Below, piece after piece: positions 33,376 through 44,529 of a DNA stretch of 64,000 bases. Under the pieces are notes generated by a model, which was not told the origin of the DNA, ran no database searches, and worked only from the letters and a program-made list of their open reading frames with translations. Source of the stretch: Brevibacterium album DSM 18261 (GTDB lineage Bacteria; Actinomycetota; Actinomycetes; Actinomycetales; Brevibacteriaceae); NCBI RefSeq assembly GCF_000426445.1, contig NZ_KE384526.1, forward strand, positions 1 to 64,000, written 5' to 3'. The position numbers and the translations under genes are program-made. Position 1 is the stretch's first letter. The number at the start of each line of letters is the position of its first letter.

Positions 33376-34517
33376 CCGGCACTCCTGTCTGTGGTCTGCG
33401 TGGTCTGCCGCTCCTGCCCGACGAGCGCGGTGACGGCGGTGAGGAATGCGGTCGTCTCCTCCTCCGTGCCGGCGTTGACCCGCAGGCATCCGGGGAGCCC
33501 GACGTCGCGGACGAGCACGCCGGCGTCGACGAGCCCCTGCCACAGTGCGCGGGGATCCCGCGCGCCCCGGAACAGGACGAAGTTCGCGTCCGAGTCGACG
33601 ACCTCGAAGCCGAGCCCCTCGAGCGCGGCGGCCATCCGCCGCCGCTGCGCGACGAGGGCGCGCACGCCGGCGAGGAGGTCCGCGGTGTGGTCGAGTGCGG
33701 CGATCGCCGCCGCCTGCGTGAGCGCGGAGAGGTGATAGGGCATGCGGACGAGCCGCAGCGCGTCGACGAAGGCCGGATCGGCGGCGGCATAGCCCACGCG
33801 GGCCCCGGCGAAGGCGAAGGCCTTGCTCATGGTGCGCGAGACGACGAGGCGCTCGCGGCCGGGCAGGAGGCTCAGGGCGCTTCGGAACCCCTCGTCGGCG
33901 AACTCCGCATAGGCCTCGTCGACGATGACGATCCCACGGGCAGCGGCGTACACCGCCTCCACCACCTCGAGCGGTGTGCTGTTGCCCGTGGGGTTGTTGG
34001 GGGTGCAGAGGAACACGACATCGGGATCGTGCTCGGCCACGGCCGCGGCGGCGGTCTCCGCGTCGATCCCGAACCCTGCGTCGCGCTCCACCGCGATGAA
34101 CGATGCGCCGGACGCCTGCGCGACGAGGGGGTGCATGGAATAGCTCGGCACGAAGCCCAGTGCCGTTCGCCCCGGCCCGCCGAAGGCCTGGAGGATGTGC
34201 AGCAGCACCTCGTTGGAGCCGTTGGCCGCCCACACCATCGCCGGGGAGATCGTCTGCTCCGACCCCTCCGCGGCCAGGACCCCGGTGAGGTAGCCGGCCA
34301 GACGCTCGCGCAGCTGCGCGAACTCGCGGTCGGGATAGCGATTCAGCGCGCCGGCCGCCTCCGCGATCCGCTCGCCGATCGCGCGCACGACGACCTCGGG
34401 CACGTCGAAGGCGTTCTCATTCACATTGAGGCGGACGGGGACGTCGATCATCGGCGCGCCGTAGGGGGTCGCACCCCGCAGGTCCGCGCGGAGCGGAAGT
34501 GAGTCCAGTGATGTCAC
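33372..34517 (-). CDS. hisC: Histidinol-phosphate aminotransferase
   Basis: PLP aminotransferase class I/II, 381 residues: [13 protein letters not shown] at the N-terminus, [20 protein letters not shown], and the Schiff-base lysine in [17 protein letters not shown]. The GTG start at 34517 has no SD, but a TAAACT -10-like hexamer (34525-34530) lies 7 nt upstream, suggesting a leaderless mRNA and the start of the his operon. hisD, which commonly precedes hisC, is not here. Confidence 0.95.
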   Translation of the reverse strand: MTSLDSLPLRADLRGATPYGAPMIDVPVRLNVNENAFDVPEVVVRAIGERIAEAAGALNRYPDREFAQLRERLAGYLTGVLAAEGSEQTISPAMVWAANGSNEVLLHILQAFGGPGRTALGFVPSYSMHPLVAQASGASFIAVERDAGFGIDAETAAAAVAEHDPDVVFLCTPNNPTGNSTPLEVVEAVYAAARGIVIVDEAYAEFADEGFRSALSLLPGRERLVVSRTMSKAFAFAGARVGYAAADPAFVDALRLVRMPYHLSALTQAAAIAALDHTADLLAGVRALVAQRRRMAAALEGLGFEVVDSDANFVLFRGARDPRALWQGLVDAGVLVRDVGLPGCLRVNAGTEEETTAFLTAVTALVGQERQTTQTTDRSAG

Positions 34518-34527
34518 ACGGGGGAGT

Positions 34528-34917
34528 TTATCGCGCCGGGACCTCGATCCTCTGACCGGGGTGCACCACGGATGTGGCGAGCCCGTTGAGCGCACGGATC
34601 TCCTCGATCACGGCGCGCGGGTCCCGGTCGTAGCCGCGCTCGGCGACGATCTCCCAGAGGTTCTCGCCCTCGGACACCACCACCGCCGCGGTCTCGACGG
34701 CGGGGCGCTCGTCACCGGCGGCGGCGCTGCTCGTGAGCGCCCCGGCCAGCACGGCGCCCAGCAGCGCCAGCAGGGCCAGCGCCAGGACCGCGGTGCGCAG
34801 CAGACGGCTGCGGCGCGGGGAGCCGGCGCAGATGCGGTGCAGCTGCGTGCGCAGCAGCTGGACGCCCCCGGGAGCGGGGCGCCGGAGTGCGGGACGACCG
34901 ACTGCGAGTGCGCTCAT
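34528..34917 (-). CDS. LysM-domain protein divergent from lexA, probable SOS cell-division inhibitor
   Basis: A 129-residue protein with a basic cytoplasmic N-terminus, one membrane helix (LLRTAVLALALLALLGAVLAGAL cut to its core) and a C-terminal LysM domain (VVSEGENLWEIVAERGYDR...LNGLATSVVHPGQRIEVP). Small membrane LysM proteins divergent from lexA (YneA in Bacillus, Rv2719c in mycobacteria, DivS in corynebacteria) delay division during DNA damage. GGAGG lies 7 nt before the ATG. SOS boxes in the shared upstream region support damage control. Confidence 0.8.
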   Translation of the reverse strand: MSALAVGRPALRRPAPGGVQLLRTQLHRICAGSPRRSRLLRTAVLALALLALLGAVLAGALTSSAAAGDERPAVETAAVVVSEGENLWEIVAERGYDRDPRAVIEEIRALNGLATSVVHPGQRIEVPAR

Positions 34918-35011
34918 GACTGGACCTCCACTGACCTTCCGATGCTGACCCCGCCGATCCCAGGAGCACCGGAGGGACCGGCGCTCGCCGCTCCTCACCG
35001 CTCCAGCGGGA

Positions 35012-35027
35012 TCGAACACGTGTACTA
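35012..35027. promoter_or_regulatory. SOS (LexA) box 1, lexA/LysM intergenic
   Basis: TCGAACACGTGTACTA matches the Gram-positive/actinobacterial LexA palindrome TCGAAC-N4-GTTCGA at 10 of 12 defined positions. Confidence 0.6.
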
Positions 35028-35040
35028 TTGAAGCGCATAT

Positions 35041-35056
35041 TAGAACGTATGTCCAC
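35041..35056. promoter_or_regulatory. SOS (LexA) box 2, degenerate
   Basis: TAGAACGTATGTCCAC matches TCGAAC-N4-GTTCGA at about 8 of 12 positions; weakest of the three, but similarly oriented and evenly placed. Confidence 0.35.
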
Positions 35057-35062
35057 CCCCCT

Positions 35063-35078
35063 TCGAACGCGTATGCGA
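35063..35078. promoter_or_regulatory. SOS (LexA) box 3, lexA/LysM intergenic
   Basis: TCGAACGCGTATGCGA matches the LexA consensus at 10 of 12 positions. With boxes 1 and 2 it lies 150-220 nt before the lexA start; the rest of this 312-bp divergent gap shows no other feature. Confidence 0.55.
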
Positions 35079-35229
35079 GAATGGGAATCGAACGTCGGTG
35101 ACCGCTTCCGCGATCGCCTCCGCGCAGCGGTGGACCATGACGGCAAGTGGAGCACGAGGCACGGACACAGCGGCAGGCACCGGCGTACGGACAGGTCAGA
35201 TGGCCACAGGCCGACGAGGGGGAAGACCA

Positions 35230-35991
35230 ATGAGCACCGACAGCCCGCAGCGGAGGGGACGGGGCCGCCCGCGCAACAGCGGCATCGACGAGGAGGTCGA
35301 GAACGTCCGGCGCCTCCGGTTCGACGGCGATCCGGAGCTGCCGGAGGGTTCGGCCGCGGAGGGGGACGACCGCCTCACCGCCCGGCAGCGCCTCGTGCTG
35401 GAGACGATCGAGCGCGCCGTCCACGTCAACGGCTACCCGCCGAGCATGCGGGAGATCGGCAAGACGGTGGGGCTGGCCTCGCTCTCCTCGGTGGCCCACC
35501 AGCTCTCGCAGCTCGAGCGCCTCGGCTACCTCCGCCGCGATCCCAAGCGCCCGCGCGCGATCGAGGTCGTCACCCCTCCGGAGGAGGTCCGCAAGGGGAT
35601 CGACCCCGCGCCCAACACCGCGATGGTGCCGGTGGTCGGTCGGATCGCCGCCGGCGGCCCGATCCTCGCCGAGCAGTCCGTGGACGAGATGTTCGCCCTC
35701 CCCCGGCAGATCGTGGGCTCGGGCGAGCTGTTCCTGCTCAGGGTCGTGGGCGACTCGATGCAGGACGCCGCGATCTGCGACGGCGATTTCGTGGTGGTGC
35801 GCTCGCAGCCCGATGCCGAGAACGGCCAGATCGTCGCCGCCCTGCTCGACGACGAGGCCACGGTGAAGACGCTCAAGCGCGCCGACGGCAAGCAGTGGCT
35901 GCTGCCGCAGAACCGCTTCTACGATCCCATCGACGGCGATTTCGCCACGATCATGGGCGTCGTCACCGCCGTCATCCGCCGGGTCGACTGA
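35230..35991 (+). CDS. lexA: LexA repressor
   Basis: SOS repressor, 253 residues. N-terminal winged helix ([36 protein letters not shown] is the family segment, seen at residues ~58-95), then the self-cleavage site Ala-Gly in [13 protein letters not shown], catalytic Ser in [11 protein letters not shown] and Lys in [11 protein letters not shown]. The first ~45 residues are an Arg/Gly-rich extension common in actinobacteria. The start at 35230 follows AGGGGGAAG; an earlier ATG in frame is discarded because the SOS boxes and long poor sequence lie there. Confidence 0.97.
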   Translation: MSTDSPQRRGRGRPRNSGIDEEVENVRRLRFDGDPELPEGSAAEGDDRLTARQRLVLETIERAVHVNGYPPSMREIGKTVGLASLSSVAHQLSQLERLGYLRRDPKRPRAIEVVTPPEEVRKGIDPAPNTAMVPVVGRIAAGGPILAEQSVDEMFALPRQIVGSGELFLLRVVGDSMQDAAICDGDFVVVRSQPDAENGQIVAALLDDEATVKTLKRADGKQWLLPQNRFYDPIDGDFATIMGVVTAVIRRVD

Positions 35992-36010
35992 GCCTGCGGC
36001 CGCACCCGCC

Positions 36011-37979
36011 TCAGGCGGCGGTCCGGAGGCGGGTGAGTGCCGCCCGCACCGCCTGCGGGTCGTCGGTGCGCCACATGGGCGGCAGCGAGCTGAGCAGGAA
36101 ACCGGCATAGCGGGCGCTGCGCAGGCGCTCGTCGAGCACCGCGACGACGCCCCGGTCCCCCATGGCGCGGACGAGGCGGCCGGCACCCTGCGCCATGAGC
36201 AGCGCAGCGTGCGAGGCGCTCACGGACATGAAGCCGTTGGCGCCGGCGCGCTGCGCGCTCTCCGTGCGGGCGCGCACGAGCGGATCGTCGGGGCGCGGGA
36301 ACGGGATGCGGTCGATGACCACGAGCCGGTTGGTCGGTCCCGGCACGTCCACGCCCTGCCACAGTGAGAGGGTCCCGAACAGGCAGGCGCTCTCATCGGC
36401 GGCGAAGCGGGCGACGAGCGAGCTCAGGCCGTCCTCGCCCTGCAGCAGGATCGGCAGGTCCGTGCGCGCACGCATCTCCTCGGCCGCCGCCTGGGCCGCC
36501 GCCTTGGAGGAGAACAGCCCCAGCGCTCCCCCGCCCGAGGCCTCGAGCAGCCCCCGGAGCTCCTCGAAGGCCTGCTCGCCCACACCGGACCGGCCCGGCC
36601 GCGGCAGATGCGCGGCGACGTAGAGGATCCCCTGCCTGGCGTAGTCGAACGGGGAGCCCACGTCGACGGCGTCATAGCGCGGAGCCTCCGGGCCGGCCAG
36701 GCCCAGTGAGCCCGCCACCGTGTCGAAGCGCCCGCCCAGGGCCAGAGTCGCCGAGGTCGCGACGACGGTGGCCTTCTCGAAGATCCCCGTGCGCATGGTC
36801 CCGGCCACGGACAGCGGGGCGATCACGAGGGAGACGGTCACCCGCTCGCGGAACGTCGACCGGGACACCCACGCGACGTCGTTGCCGGAGGGCTCGGCCA
36901 TGCGCTCGGCGACCTCGAACACCTCGAGGATGCGGGCGCGCGCGAGCTGCCTGCCCGCATCGGCGTCCGTCTCCCCGTTCTTCGCCCCGGTGCCGGAGCC
37001 GAGATCCGCGGACACCTGGCGGGCGGCGTCGCGCACCTGTCCCACTCCGGCCGACAGCGCCTCGGGCCAGCGCTGGACGAGTCCGTCCTCGGCGGCCTCC
37101 AGCGCCCTGCCGAACGCCGCACCGGCCGTCTCGAGCAGCGCGATGACGCCCTCCTGCACGAGACCCGTGCGGCGGACGGCGGAGGCCGCGTGCTCGATCA
37201 TCGACACCGTGAGCGAGGCCGAGAGCGCATTCGTCACGCGGTCGCGCAGTTCGTGCGCCTCGTCCACGATGACCGCATCGTGCTCGGGCAGCACCGCGTT
37301 CTCCCCGAAGGCGTCGATCGCGAGCAGGGCGTGGTTCGTGACGACGACGTCCGCACCGTGCGCCTTGATCTTGGCGAGCTCCGCGAAGCACTCCTCGAAG
37401 GCCGGGCACTTGGAGCCCAGGCAGTCGAAGGAGTTGACCGAGACCTGCGCCCAGGTCCGGTCCGAGACGCCGGGGACCAGATCGTCGCGATCGCCGGACT
37501 CCGTCGTGCGCACCCAGCTGCGGACGCGCTGCATCTCCTCCTCCATGCGGCTGCCGCCGGCGCTCCCGCCGCGCGTGCCGGCCTGGTCCGCGCCGAAGTC
37601 GAACAGCATGCCCGCGCCGTCATCGGGATAGCCGCCGTCGAGCTTGTGCCGGCAGAGGTAGTTCCGCCGGCCCTTGAGGACGGCGTAGCTGGGCTTGCGG
37701 CCGAGCTGCGCGCTCGTCGCCCGCACGAGGCGCGGGAGGTCCCGGTCCACGATCTGGGCCTGCAGCGCGAGCGTCGCGGTGGAGACCACGACGCGGTTGC
37801 CGGTCGCGACGGCATGGTCGATCGCGGGGACGAGATAGGCCAGCGATTTGCCCGTCCCGGTGCCGGCCTGGACGAGCAGGTGGGTGCCCGAGGCCAGCGC
37901 GCTGGACACCGCCTCGGCCATGCGGGTCTGCCCCTCCCGCTCCGTCCCGCCCACTGCGGCGACGGCGGAGGCCAGCAGC

Positions 37980-37996
<17 letters not shown>
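36011..37996 (-). CDS. dinG: DinG-family ATP-dependent DNA helicase
   Basis: A 661-residue XPD/DinG-type superfamily 2 helicase. Walker A is VQAGTGTGKSLAY, the DEAH box is AVIVDEAHELRDR, motif VI is MAQGAGRLVRAMGDRG. Four cysteines between motifs Ia and II (NYLCRHK; FDCLGSKCPAFEECF) fit an iron-sulfur cluster. It removes R-loops or G-quadruplex-like structures in the family. The start ATG at 37996 overlaps the 3' end of hflX by 17 nt. It converges with lexA 19 bp away. Confidence 0.93.
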
Positions 37997-39494
<1,498 letters not shown>

Positions 39495-39581
39495 CTACTC
39501 CCTCTCGTGATGGCGAGCCCTCATTGTCCCACAGGGCTCGGGCGGACCCCAGTCCGGCCGGCGCCTGCGGATCGCTGCGCC

Positions 39582-39587
39582 TAGAAT
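39582..39587 (+). promoter_or_regulatory. -10 element of a probable leaderless promoter
   Basis: TAGAAT (5 of 6 to consensus) ends exactly 7 nt before the ATG of the methyltransferase gene, and no SD is present. Confidence 0.55.
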
Positions 39588-39594
39588 CGCTGGC

Positions 39595-40257
39595 ATGTCC
39601 GAGCACTACTTCACCCAGGAGCCCGTGAGCCGCGCCGAGCACAGGCGCATCGGCGTCGTCCTCGGCGGGCAGGAGGCCGAGGTCGTCACCGCCGGCGGCG
39701 TCTTCTCCCCCGAGCACGTCGACACCGGCACGCGCGTGCTGCTCGACACCGTGCCGGAGCCCGTGCCCGGCGACCTCCTCGATCTGGGCTGCGGCTGGGG
39801 GCCCATCGCCCTTGACGCGGGCCTGCGGGCGCGGGAGGCGGGTACGCCGGTCACGGTCTGGGCGCTCGACGTGAATGCACGGGCGCTCGAGCTCACCCGG
39901 ACCAATGCGCGTGCACTCGGTCTGGAGGGACCGGCCGGAGAGCCCGGCGGCTCGCCGGCGTGCGTGCGTGCCGTGACGGAGGAGCAGGTGCCCGCCGAGG
40001 TGCGGTTCACTCAGATCTGGTCGAATCCGCCCATCCGCGTGGGCAAGGCGGTGCTGCACGGGATGCTGCGGGAGTGGCTGCCGCGCCTGGCGCCCGGCGG
40101 GGCCGCACACCTCGTCGTGGCGAAGAAGCTCGGGGCCGATTCCCTGCTGCGCTGGCTGGACGACGAGGACGGCGCCGGACTGGGACCGGAGTTCACGGCC
40201 GCGCGGGTCGGGAACAGCAGGGGCTTCCGGGTGATCCGGGTCGACCGCGCGGGCTGA
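39595..40257 (+). CDS. RsmC/RlmG-type small methyltransferase
   Basis: A 220-residue class I SAM-dependent methyltransferase. Motif I is LLDLGCGWGPIAL, followed by VWALDVNARALELTRTNA, and the catalytic NPPI motif in IWSNPPIRVGKAVLH marks the RsmC/RlmG guanine-N2 methyltransferases of rRNA. It is the short single-domain actinobacterial form. The substrate rRNA position is not predictable. Divergent from hflX; leaderless start likely. Confidence 0.9.
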   Translation: MSEHYFTQEPVSRAEHRRIGVVLGGQEAEVVTAGGVFSPEHVDTGTRVLLDTVPEPVPGDLLDLGCGWGPIALDAGLRAREAGTPVTVWALDVNARALELTRTNARALGLEGPAGEPGGSPACVRAVTEEQVPAEVRFTQIWSNPPIRVGKAVLHGMLREWLPRLAPGGAAHLVVAKKLGADSLLRWLDDEDGAGLGPEFTAARVGNSRGFRVIRVDRAG

Positions 40258-40282
40258 GCCGACCCCGCGCGGGGCGGGTGGA

Positions 40283-41215
40283 TCAGCTGCCGGTGAGGAC
40301 CGCCTCGGCGACGAGGACGGCGGGACCCGACAGGGCCACCCGGTCGCCGTCGATCTCGACCCGCACCGTGCCGCCGGGCTGCTCGACGAGCCAGTCGACG
40401 GGACCCTCGGCGCCGGCCCAGAAGCGCGCGGCGAGCGCAGAGGCGCAGGCTCCCGTCCCACATGCGAAGGTCTCGCCCACGCCCCGCTCGTGCACGCGCA
40501 TGTGCAGCCGGCCCGTGCGCCGGTCGCCGTCCCCATCGGCCTCGACGACGATGTACTCGACATTGGTGCCGTGCGACGGCTCGGGCTCCACGGCGGGTGC
40601 CGCGCCGAGGTCCGCGGCGATGAGCTCCTCGAGGGCGGCGAGGGCGACGACGGTGTGCGGATTGCCCATGTCGACGCTCACGGCGGGCCGGTCGACGTCG
40701 AGGCCGCGGGTGCGCACGCGGGAGTCCGAGCCCTGCTCCTCGAGGCCCGCACCGGCCGCGGGCATGCGCCAGCGGCCCATCTCGACGCGGTACCAGGGGC
40801 CCGTCGTCGCATTCCCGGTGGGCGCGTCCACGACGGTCACGGCCTTCACGCCGCCGCGCGTGCCCACGAGGATGGGCGCCGAGGGATCGGCCAGGCGCTT
40901 CTCGACGAGGTAGTGGGCGAAGACGCGGACGCCGTTGCCGCACATCTCCGCGACGGAGCCGTCGGCATTGCGGTAGTCCATGAACCATTCGGCGCCCGCC
41001 GCGGCGGCCTCGGCCGCAGCCGGTTCGGGAGTCGCGGACTCGGCGAGCGCGGCCGAGCGGATCACGCGGATGAGGCCGTCGCCGCCGATGCCGCGCCTGC
41101 GGTCGGTGAGCCCGCGGACCGTGTCCGCGTCGAGGCTCTCCCGGCCGGCGGGATCGTGCACCAGCACGAAGTCGTTGGCGGTCCCGTGTCCCTTGGTCAC
41201 CTGTGCGATCGTCAC
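40283..41215 (-). CDS. dapF: Diaminopimelate epimerase
   Basis: PLP-independent epimerase that forms meso-DAP for lysine and peptidoglycan. The 310-residue protein has the two catalytic cysteines in MCGNGVRVFAHY and FACGTGACASALA. KGHGTANDFVLV is the usual N-terminus. A GTG start at 41215 (or 41221) lacks an SD, but TAGACT (41223-41228) sits 7 nt upstream, suggesting a leaderless mRNA. In most actinobacteria miaA is immediately upstream; here 13 kb of other DNA intervenes. Confidence 0.96.
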   Translation of the reverse strand: MTIAQVTKGHGTANDFVLVHDPAGRESLDADTVRGLTDRRRGIGGDGLIRVIRSAALAESATPEPAAAEAAAAGAEWFMDYRNADGSVAEMCGNGVRVFAHYLVEKRLADPSAPILVGTRGGVKAVTVVDAPTGNATTGPWYRVEMGRWRMPAAGAGLEEQGSDSRVRTRGLDVDRPAVSVDMGNPHTVVALAALEELIAADLGAAPAVEPEPSHGTNVEYIVVEADGDGDRRTGRLHMRVHERGVGETFACGTGACASALAARFWAGAEGPVDWLVEQPGGTVRVEIDGDRVALSGPAVLVAEAVLTGS

Positions 41216-41276
41216 GCGCACCAGTCTACGGGCCCCGCCCCGCGTCACGGGAGGCGATCGGCGCTGCGGAAGGCGC

Positions 41277-44200
41277 TCACGAGCGCGCGAGGTCCAGCGC
41301 GTCCACCAGGGTGCGCACCCGGGCGATGTCCCAGCCGGCTGCGACCGAGGGTTCCGCGCCCGAGGACTCGCGGAGGGCGGCGGCGCGATCCAGTGCCTCC
41401 GCCGCGCCGGCACCGTCCCCGCGCAGTGCGCGGACACCGGCCGCCAGCTCGAGGGCGGCGGCGCTCATCGCGACCGAGGGACTGGGGCCGAGTGCGGTGC
41501 CGAGCGCGCCGAGCGCCCTCTCCGCGCTCCGGCGGTCTCCGCGCTCGACCGCCAGGAAGCCCTGCTCCAGCCTCGTGACGGGATCCGCGCTCGCCTCCAT
41601 CCCCGCGCCGAGGAGCCACCCGTCGAGGCACGCCGCCGCCCGGTCCAGGTCTCCCAGGCGGCGGACGAGCATCGCCTCGGCGAGCTCGGCCGCACGCTCT
41701 CCGTGCGCATAGGCACTGCCTCGTGCCGCCGCCCGCGCCCGCTCCAGGTGCTCCGCGGCCCGGGTGAGGTCGCCTGCGCGCACGGCCGCGATCGCACAGG
41801 CGCTGTGCCAGTCCGAGGCCTCGGCCCACAGCTCGAACTCGAGGGCGGTGCCGAGCGCACGCCGTGCGACCGCGGCGGCCTCCCGGTGGTCTCCGGCGAC
41901 CTCCGCCGCGCGGTGCCGCACGCTCAGCGCCTGCACCGTTCCCCAGCCGTCGCCGATGCCCAGCAGCAGCTCCTCGGGATCGCGTCCGTCCGGGAGGCCG
42001 TGCGGAGCCTCGCCACACAGGGCGATGCGGAACCAGTCGCGCTGGCTCGCGGCGACGGCGGCCTCCCAGTCCTCCCCCTCCGCGAGCAGCACGCCGAGGG
42101 CGGCCTCGACATGGGACTCCCCCGCCTCACGTGCCCCCGTGGCGAGCAGCGAGGCTCCCGCGAACCACTGGACGCGTGCCCGGGCGAGGCCGTCGCCGCA
42201 GCGCTCGAGCCCTGCGGCGATGCGGAGGGCGAGCCCCGCAGGCTGCTCGAGGGCGTGCATGCACACCGACAGCACGGTCGCGGCGGCATGCCGGTCGTCC
42301 CGGGGTCCGGGCAGTGCGACGGCGGCATCGAGCTCCTCGGCGAGGGCATCGTGGCAGCCCAAGATCCACTGCTGCCAGAAGCCGGCGAGGGACAGCGCCA
42401 CCGCACTGCCGCCGTCCGCGGTGCGCACCGCCTCGTCGAAGGCGTGGCGGAGCTGGGTGCGCTCGGCCGCCAGCCGATTCAGCCACCGCCGCTGGCCCGG
42501 ACCGCGCAGGTGCGCATCGGCCTCGCGCACCAGGCGGAGGTGGAAGTCGAGGTGACGGCGAGCCGCGACGTCCCGCTCCCCCGCTTCCTCGAGCTTCTCA
42601 GCGGCGAAGGCGGCGATCGACTCCAGCAGCCGGTAGCGGGTGCCGGTGGGAGTGGGGACGCTGACGACCATGCTCCTCTCGACCAGGTCGAGCAGGGTCC
42701 GGGCGACCTGCCCGGCCGACACCGCGCCGTCGCGGCGGTCGGGACCGTCGCCGCAGACGGCCTCGGCTGCGTCGAGGCTCAGGCTGCCGGGATGGACCGC
42801 GAGCCTGCGCAGCACCGTGCGCTGCCGGGCGTCGAGCAGGGACCAGCTCCACTCGATCGTCCCGCGCAGCGTCTGCTGACGCGGGGGCACGCCGCCGCCG
42901 GGACGTGCCAGGAGGCGCAGCCGGTCGTCGAGGCGCTCGAGCAGTTCGGCGGCGGAGATGCCCCGGAGGCGCGCCGCGGCCAGCTCCAGCGCGAGCGGAA
43001 GCCCGTCGAGCCGCCTGCACAGCTCCTGGACCGCGGGGGCGGTCGCCGCATCCAGGCGGAAGTCCGGGTCTCCGGCCTGCGCACGCCGGAGGAAGAACTC
43101 GGCGGCCGCGCTCAGCTCGCCGGGACCGGGCGGCTCGGTGCCCAGGGTGTCGAGCTGGCACAGCTGCTCCTCCGGCAGCCCCAGGGGCTCTCGGCTGGTC
43201 GCGAGCACCCGCACCTCTCCGCTTCTCCGCAGGAGGCCGGCGACGAACTCCGCGGCGGCGGCCGTCAGATGCTCGCAGTTGTCCAGCACGAGGAGCACGG
43301 GACGCCGTTCGAGCACTGCGGCCAGCTGGTCCGTGTCGCTCACCCCGAGGCTGCGCTTGGGCAGGTCGAGTGCGGCGATGACGTGCGCGGCGATGTCCTC
43401 GCAGGAGACAGGACGCACAGGCGCCTCGGATCCGGCCGGCTGCGGCTGTTCGAGGACCTCGGTCAGGTCCGCGAACCAGATCCGCTGCCCGGGGCGGGCT
43501 GCGAGTTCGCGGGCCACGTGCACCGCGAGCCGGGTCTTGCCCACACCACCGGTGCCCACGAGGGTCACGAGGCGGAAGGCGTCCAGCAGACGGCGGAGCG
43601 AGACGGCCTCGTTCCTCCGCCCGATGAGCGGCACGGTCTCCGCTGGAAGGGCGAGGCGAGCGCCGGCCACCGGGGCTCGCTCCGGAGGCGGCTCGGGTTC
43701 CGGCGCCGGGCCGGGTTCTGCTTCCGGTCCCGATACGGCTTTCGGCTCTGTCCGGGCGGACAGGGCCGGGTCGTGCCGCAGGATCTGCGCGTGCAGCTCG
43801 CTCAGGTGGGGACCGGGGTCCGCGCCCAGGTCCTCGGCGAGGCGGTGCCGCAGCTTCTCGAAGGACTCCAGCGCCTCGGACTGCCGGTCGAGCCGGTAGA
43901 GGGCCAGCATCTTCGCGGCCACGAGCCGCTCGCGCGCGGGGTGCTCGTGTATGACGGCGCCGATGAGGGACAGTGCACCCTCCGGTTCGCCCTGCTCCAC
44001 AAGCGTCCGGGCGAGCAGCTCGACGGCCTCGCCGCGCAGGTCCCGCAGCTCCGCGAGCACGGGAGCGAGCCAGAGGGCATCACCGATGTCCCCGAACGGC
44101 TGTCCCCGCCACATCGCGAGAACCTCGCGCAGCAGCCGGATTCGCTCGTGGGCGTCCTCGGTCCGGCGCGCCCGTTCGAGGCTCTCCCGGAACCGGTCGG

Positions 44201-44504
44201 TGTCCACACTGCCGGAGGGAAGATCGAGGAGGTATCCGGCAGGGGTGTGCCGCAGGAGTGCGCGGGCACCGGGTTCTGCCCTGTCGAGCGCTGTGCGCAG
44301 TCGGGACAGCTTGGCCCGCAGCACCTTCCTGGGTTCGGCCGGCAGCTCCTCGTGCCACAGCCGGTCGACGAGGACGTCCGCGGGCACGGGCTCTCCGGCG
44401 GCGGCGAACGAGGCCAGCAGCAGGCGCAGGTGGCGCTCTGCCACCTCCACGTGCGCGCCCGCCTCAGTGCTGAGCCTGACGGGTCCGAGAACCTCGATCC
44501 GCAT
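41277..44504 (-). CDS. Large SARP/AfsR-type transcriptional regulator
   Basis: A 1075-residue regulator. Residues ~1-90 form an OmpR-type winged helix (IEVLGPVRLS; PRKVLRAKLSRLRTAL), ~95-245 a bacterial transcriptional activation domain (VDTDRFRESLERAR; AMWRGQPFGDI; LYRLDRQSEALESFEKLRHRLAEDLGADPGP), then a Glu/Pro linker and an NB-ARC-type ATPase (Walker A VGTGGVGKTRLAV; Walker B LLVLDNCEHL), and a helical-repeat C-terminus (~620-1075). Such proteins activate secondary-metabolism or export genes by binding heptamer direct repeats. TAGACT lies 6 nt before the ATG (44511-44516), suggesting a leaderless mRNA. Confidence 0.9.
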   Translation of the reverse strand: MRIEVLGPVRLSTEAGAHVEVAERHLRLLLASFAAAGEPVPADVLVDRLWHEELPAEPRKVLRAKLSRLRTALDRAEPGARALLRHTPAGYLLDLPSGSVDTDRFRESLERARRTEDAHERIRLLREVLAMWRGQPFGDIGDALWLAPVLAELRDLRGEAVELLARTLVEQGEPEGALSLIGAVIHEHPARERLVAAKMLALYRLDRQSEALESFEKLRHRLAEDLGADPGPHLSELHAQILRHDPALSARTEPKAVSGPEAEPGPAPEPEPPPERAPVAGARLALPAETVPLIGRRNEAVSLRRLLDAFRLVTLVGTGGVGKTRLAVHVARELAARPGQRIWFADLTEVLEQPQPAGSEAPVRPVSCEDIAAHVIAALDLPKRSLGVSDTDQLAAVLERRPVLLVLDNCEHLTAAAAEFVAGLLRRSGEVRVLATSREPLGLPEEQLCQLDTLGTEPPGPGELSAAAEFFLRRAQAGDPDFRLDAATAPAVQELCRRLDGLPLALELAAARLRGISAAELLERLDDRLRLLARPGGGVPPRQQTLRGTIEWSWSLLDARQRTVLRRLAVHPGSLSLDAAEAVCGDGPDRRDGAVSAGQVARTLLDLVERSMVVSVPTPTGTRYRLLESIAAFAAEKLEEAGERDVAARRHLDFHLRLVREADAHLRGPGQRRWLNRLAAERTQLRHAFDEAVRTADGGSAVALSLAGFWQQWILGCHDALAEELDAAVALPGPRDDRHAAATVLSVCMHALEQPAGLALRIAAGLERCGDGLARARVQWFAGASLLATGAREAGESHVEAALGVLLAEGEDWEAAVAASQRDWFRIALCGEAPHGLPDGRDPEELLLGIGDGWGTVQALSVRHRAAEVAGDHREAAAVARRALGTALEFELWAEASDWHSACAIAAVRAGDLTRAAEHLERARAAARGSAYAHGERAAELAEAMLVRRLGDLDRAAACLDGWLLGAGMEASADPVTRLEQGFLAVERGDRRSAERALGALGTALGPSPSVAMSAAALELAAGVRALRGDGAGAAEALDRAAALRESSGAEPSVAAGWDIARVRTLVDALDLARS

Positions 44505-44529
44505 GAACTCAGTCTAGGGTGCCCCCTCC

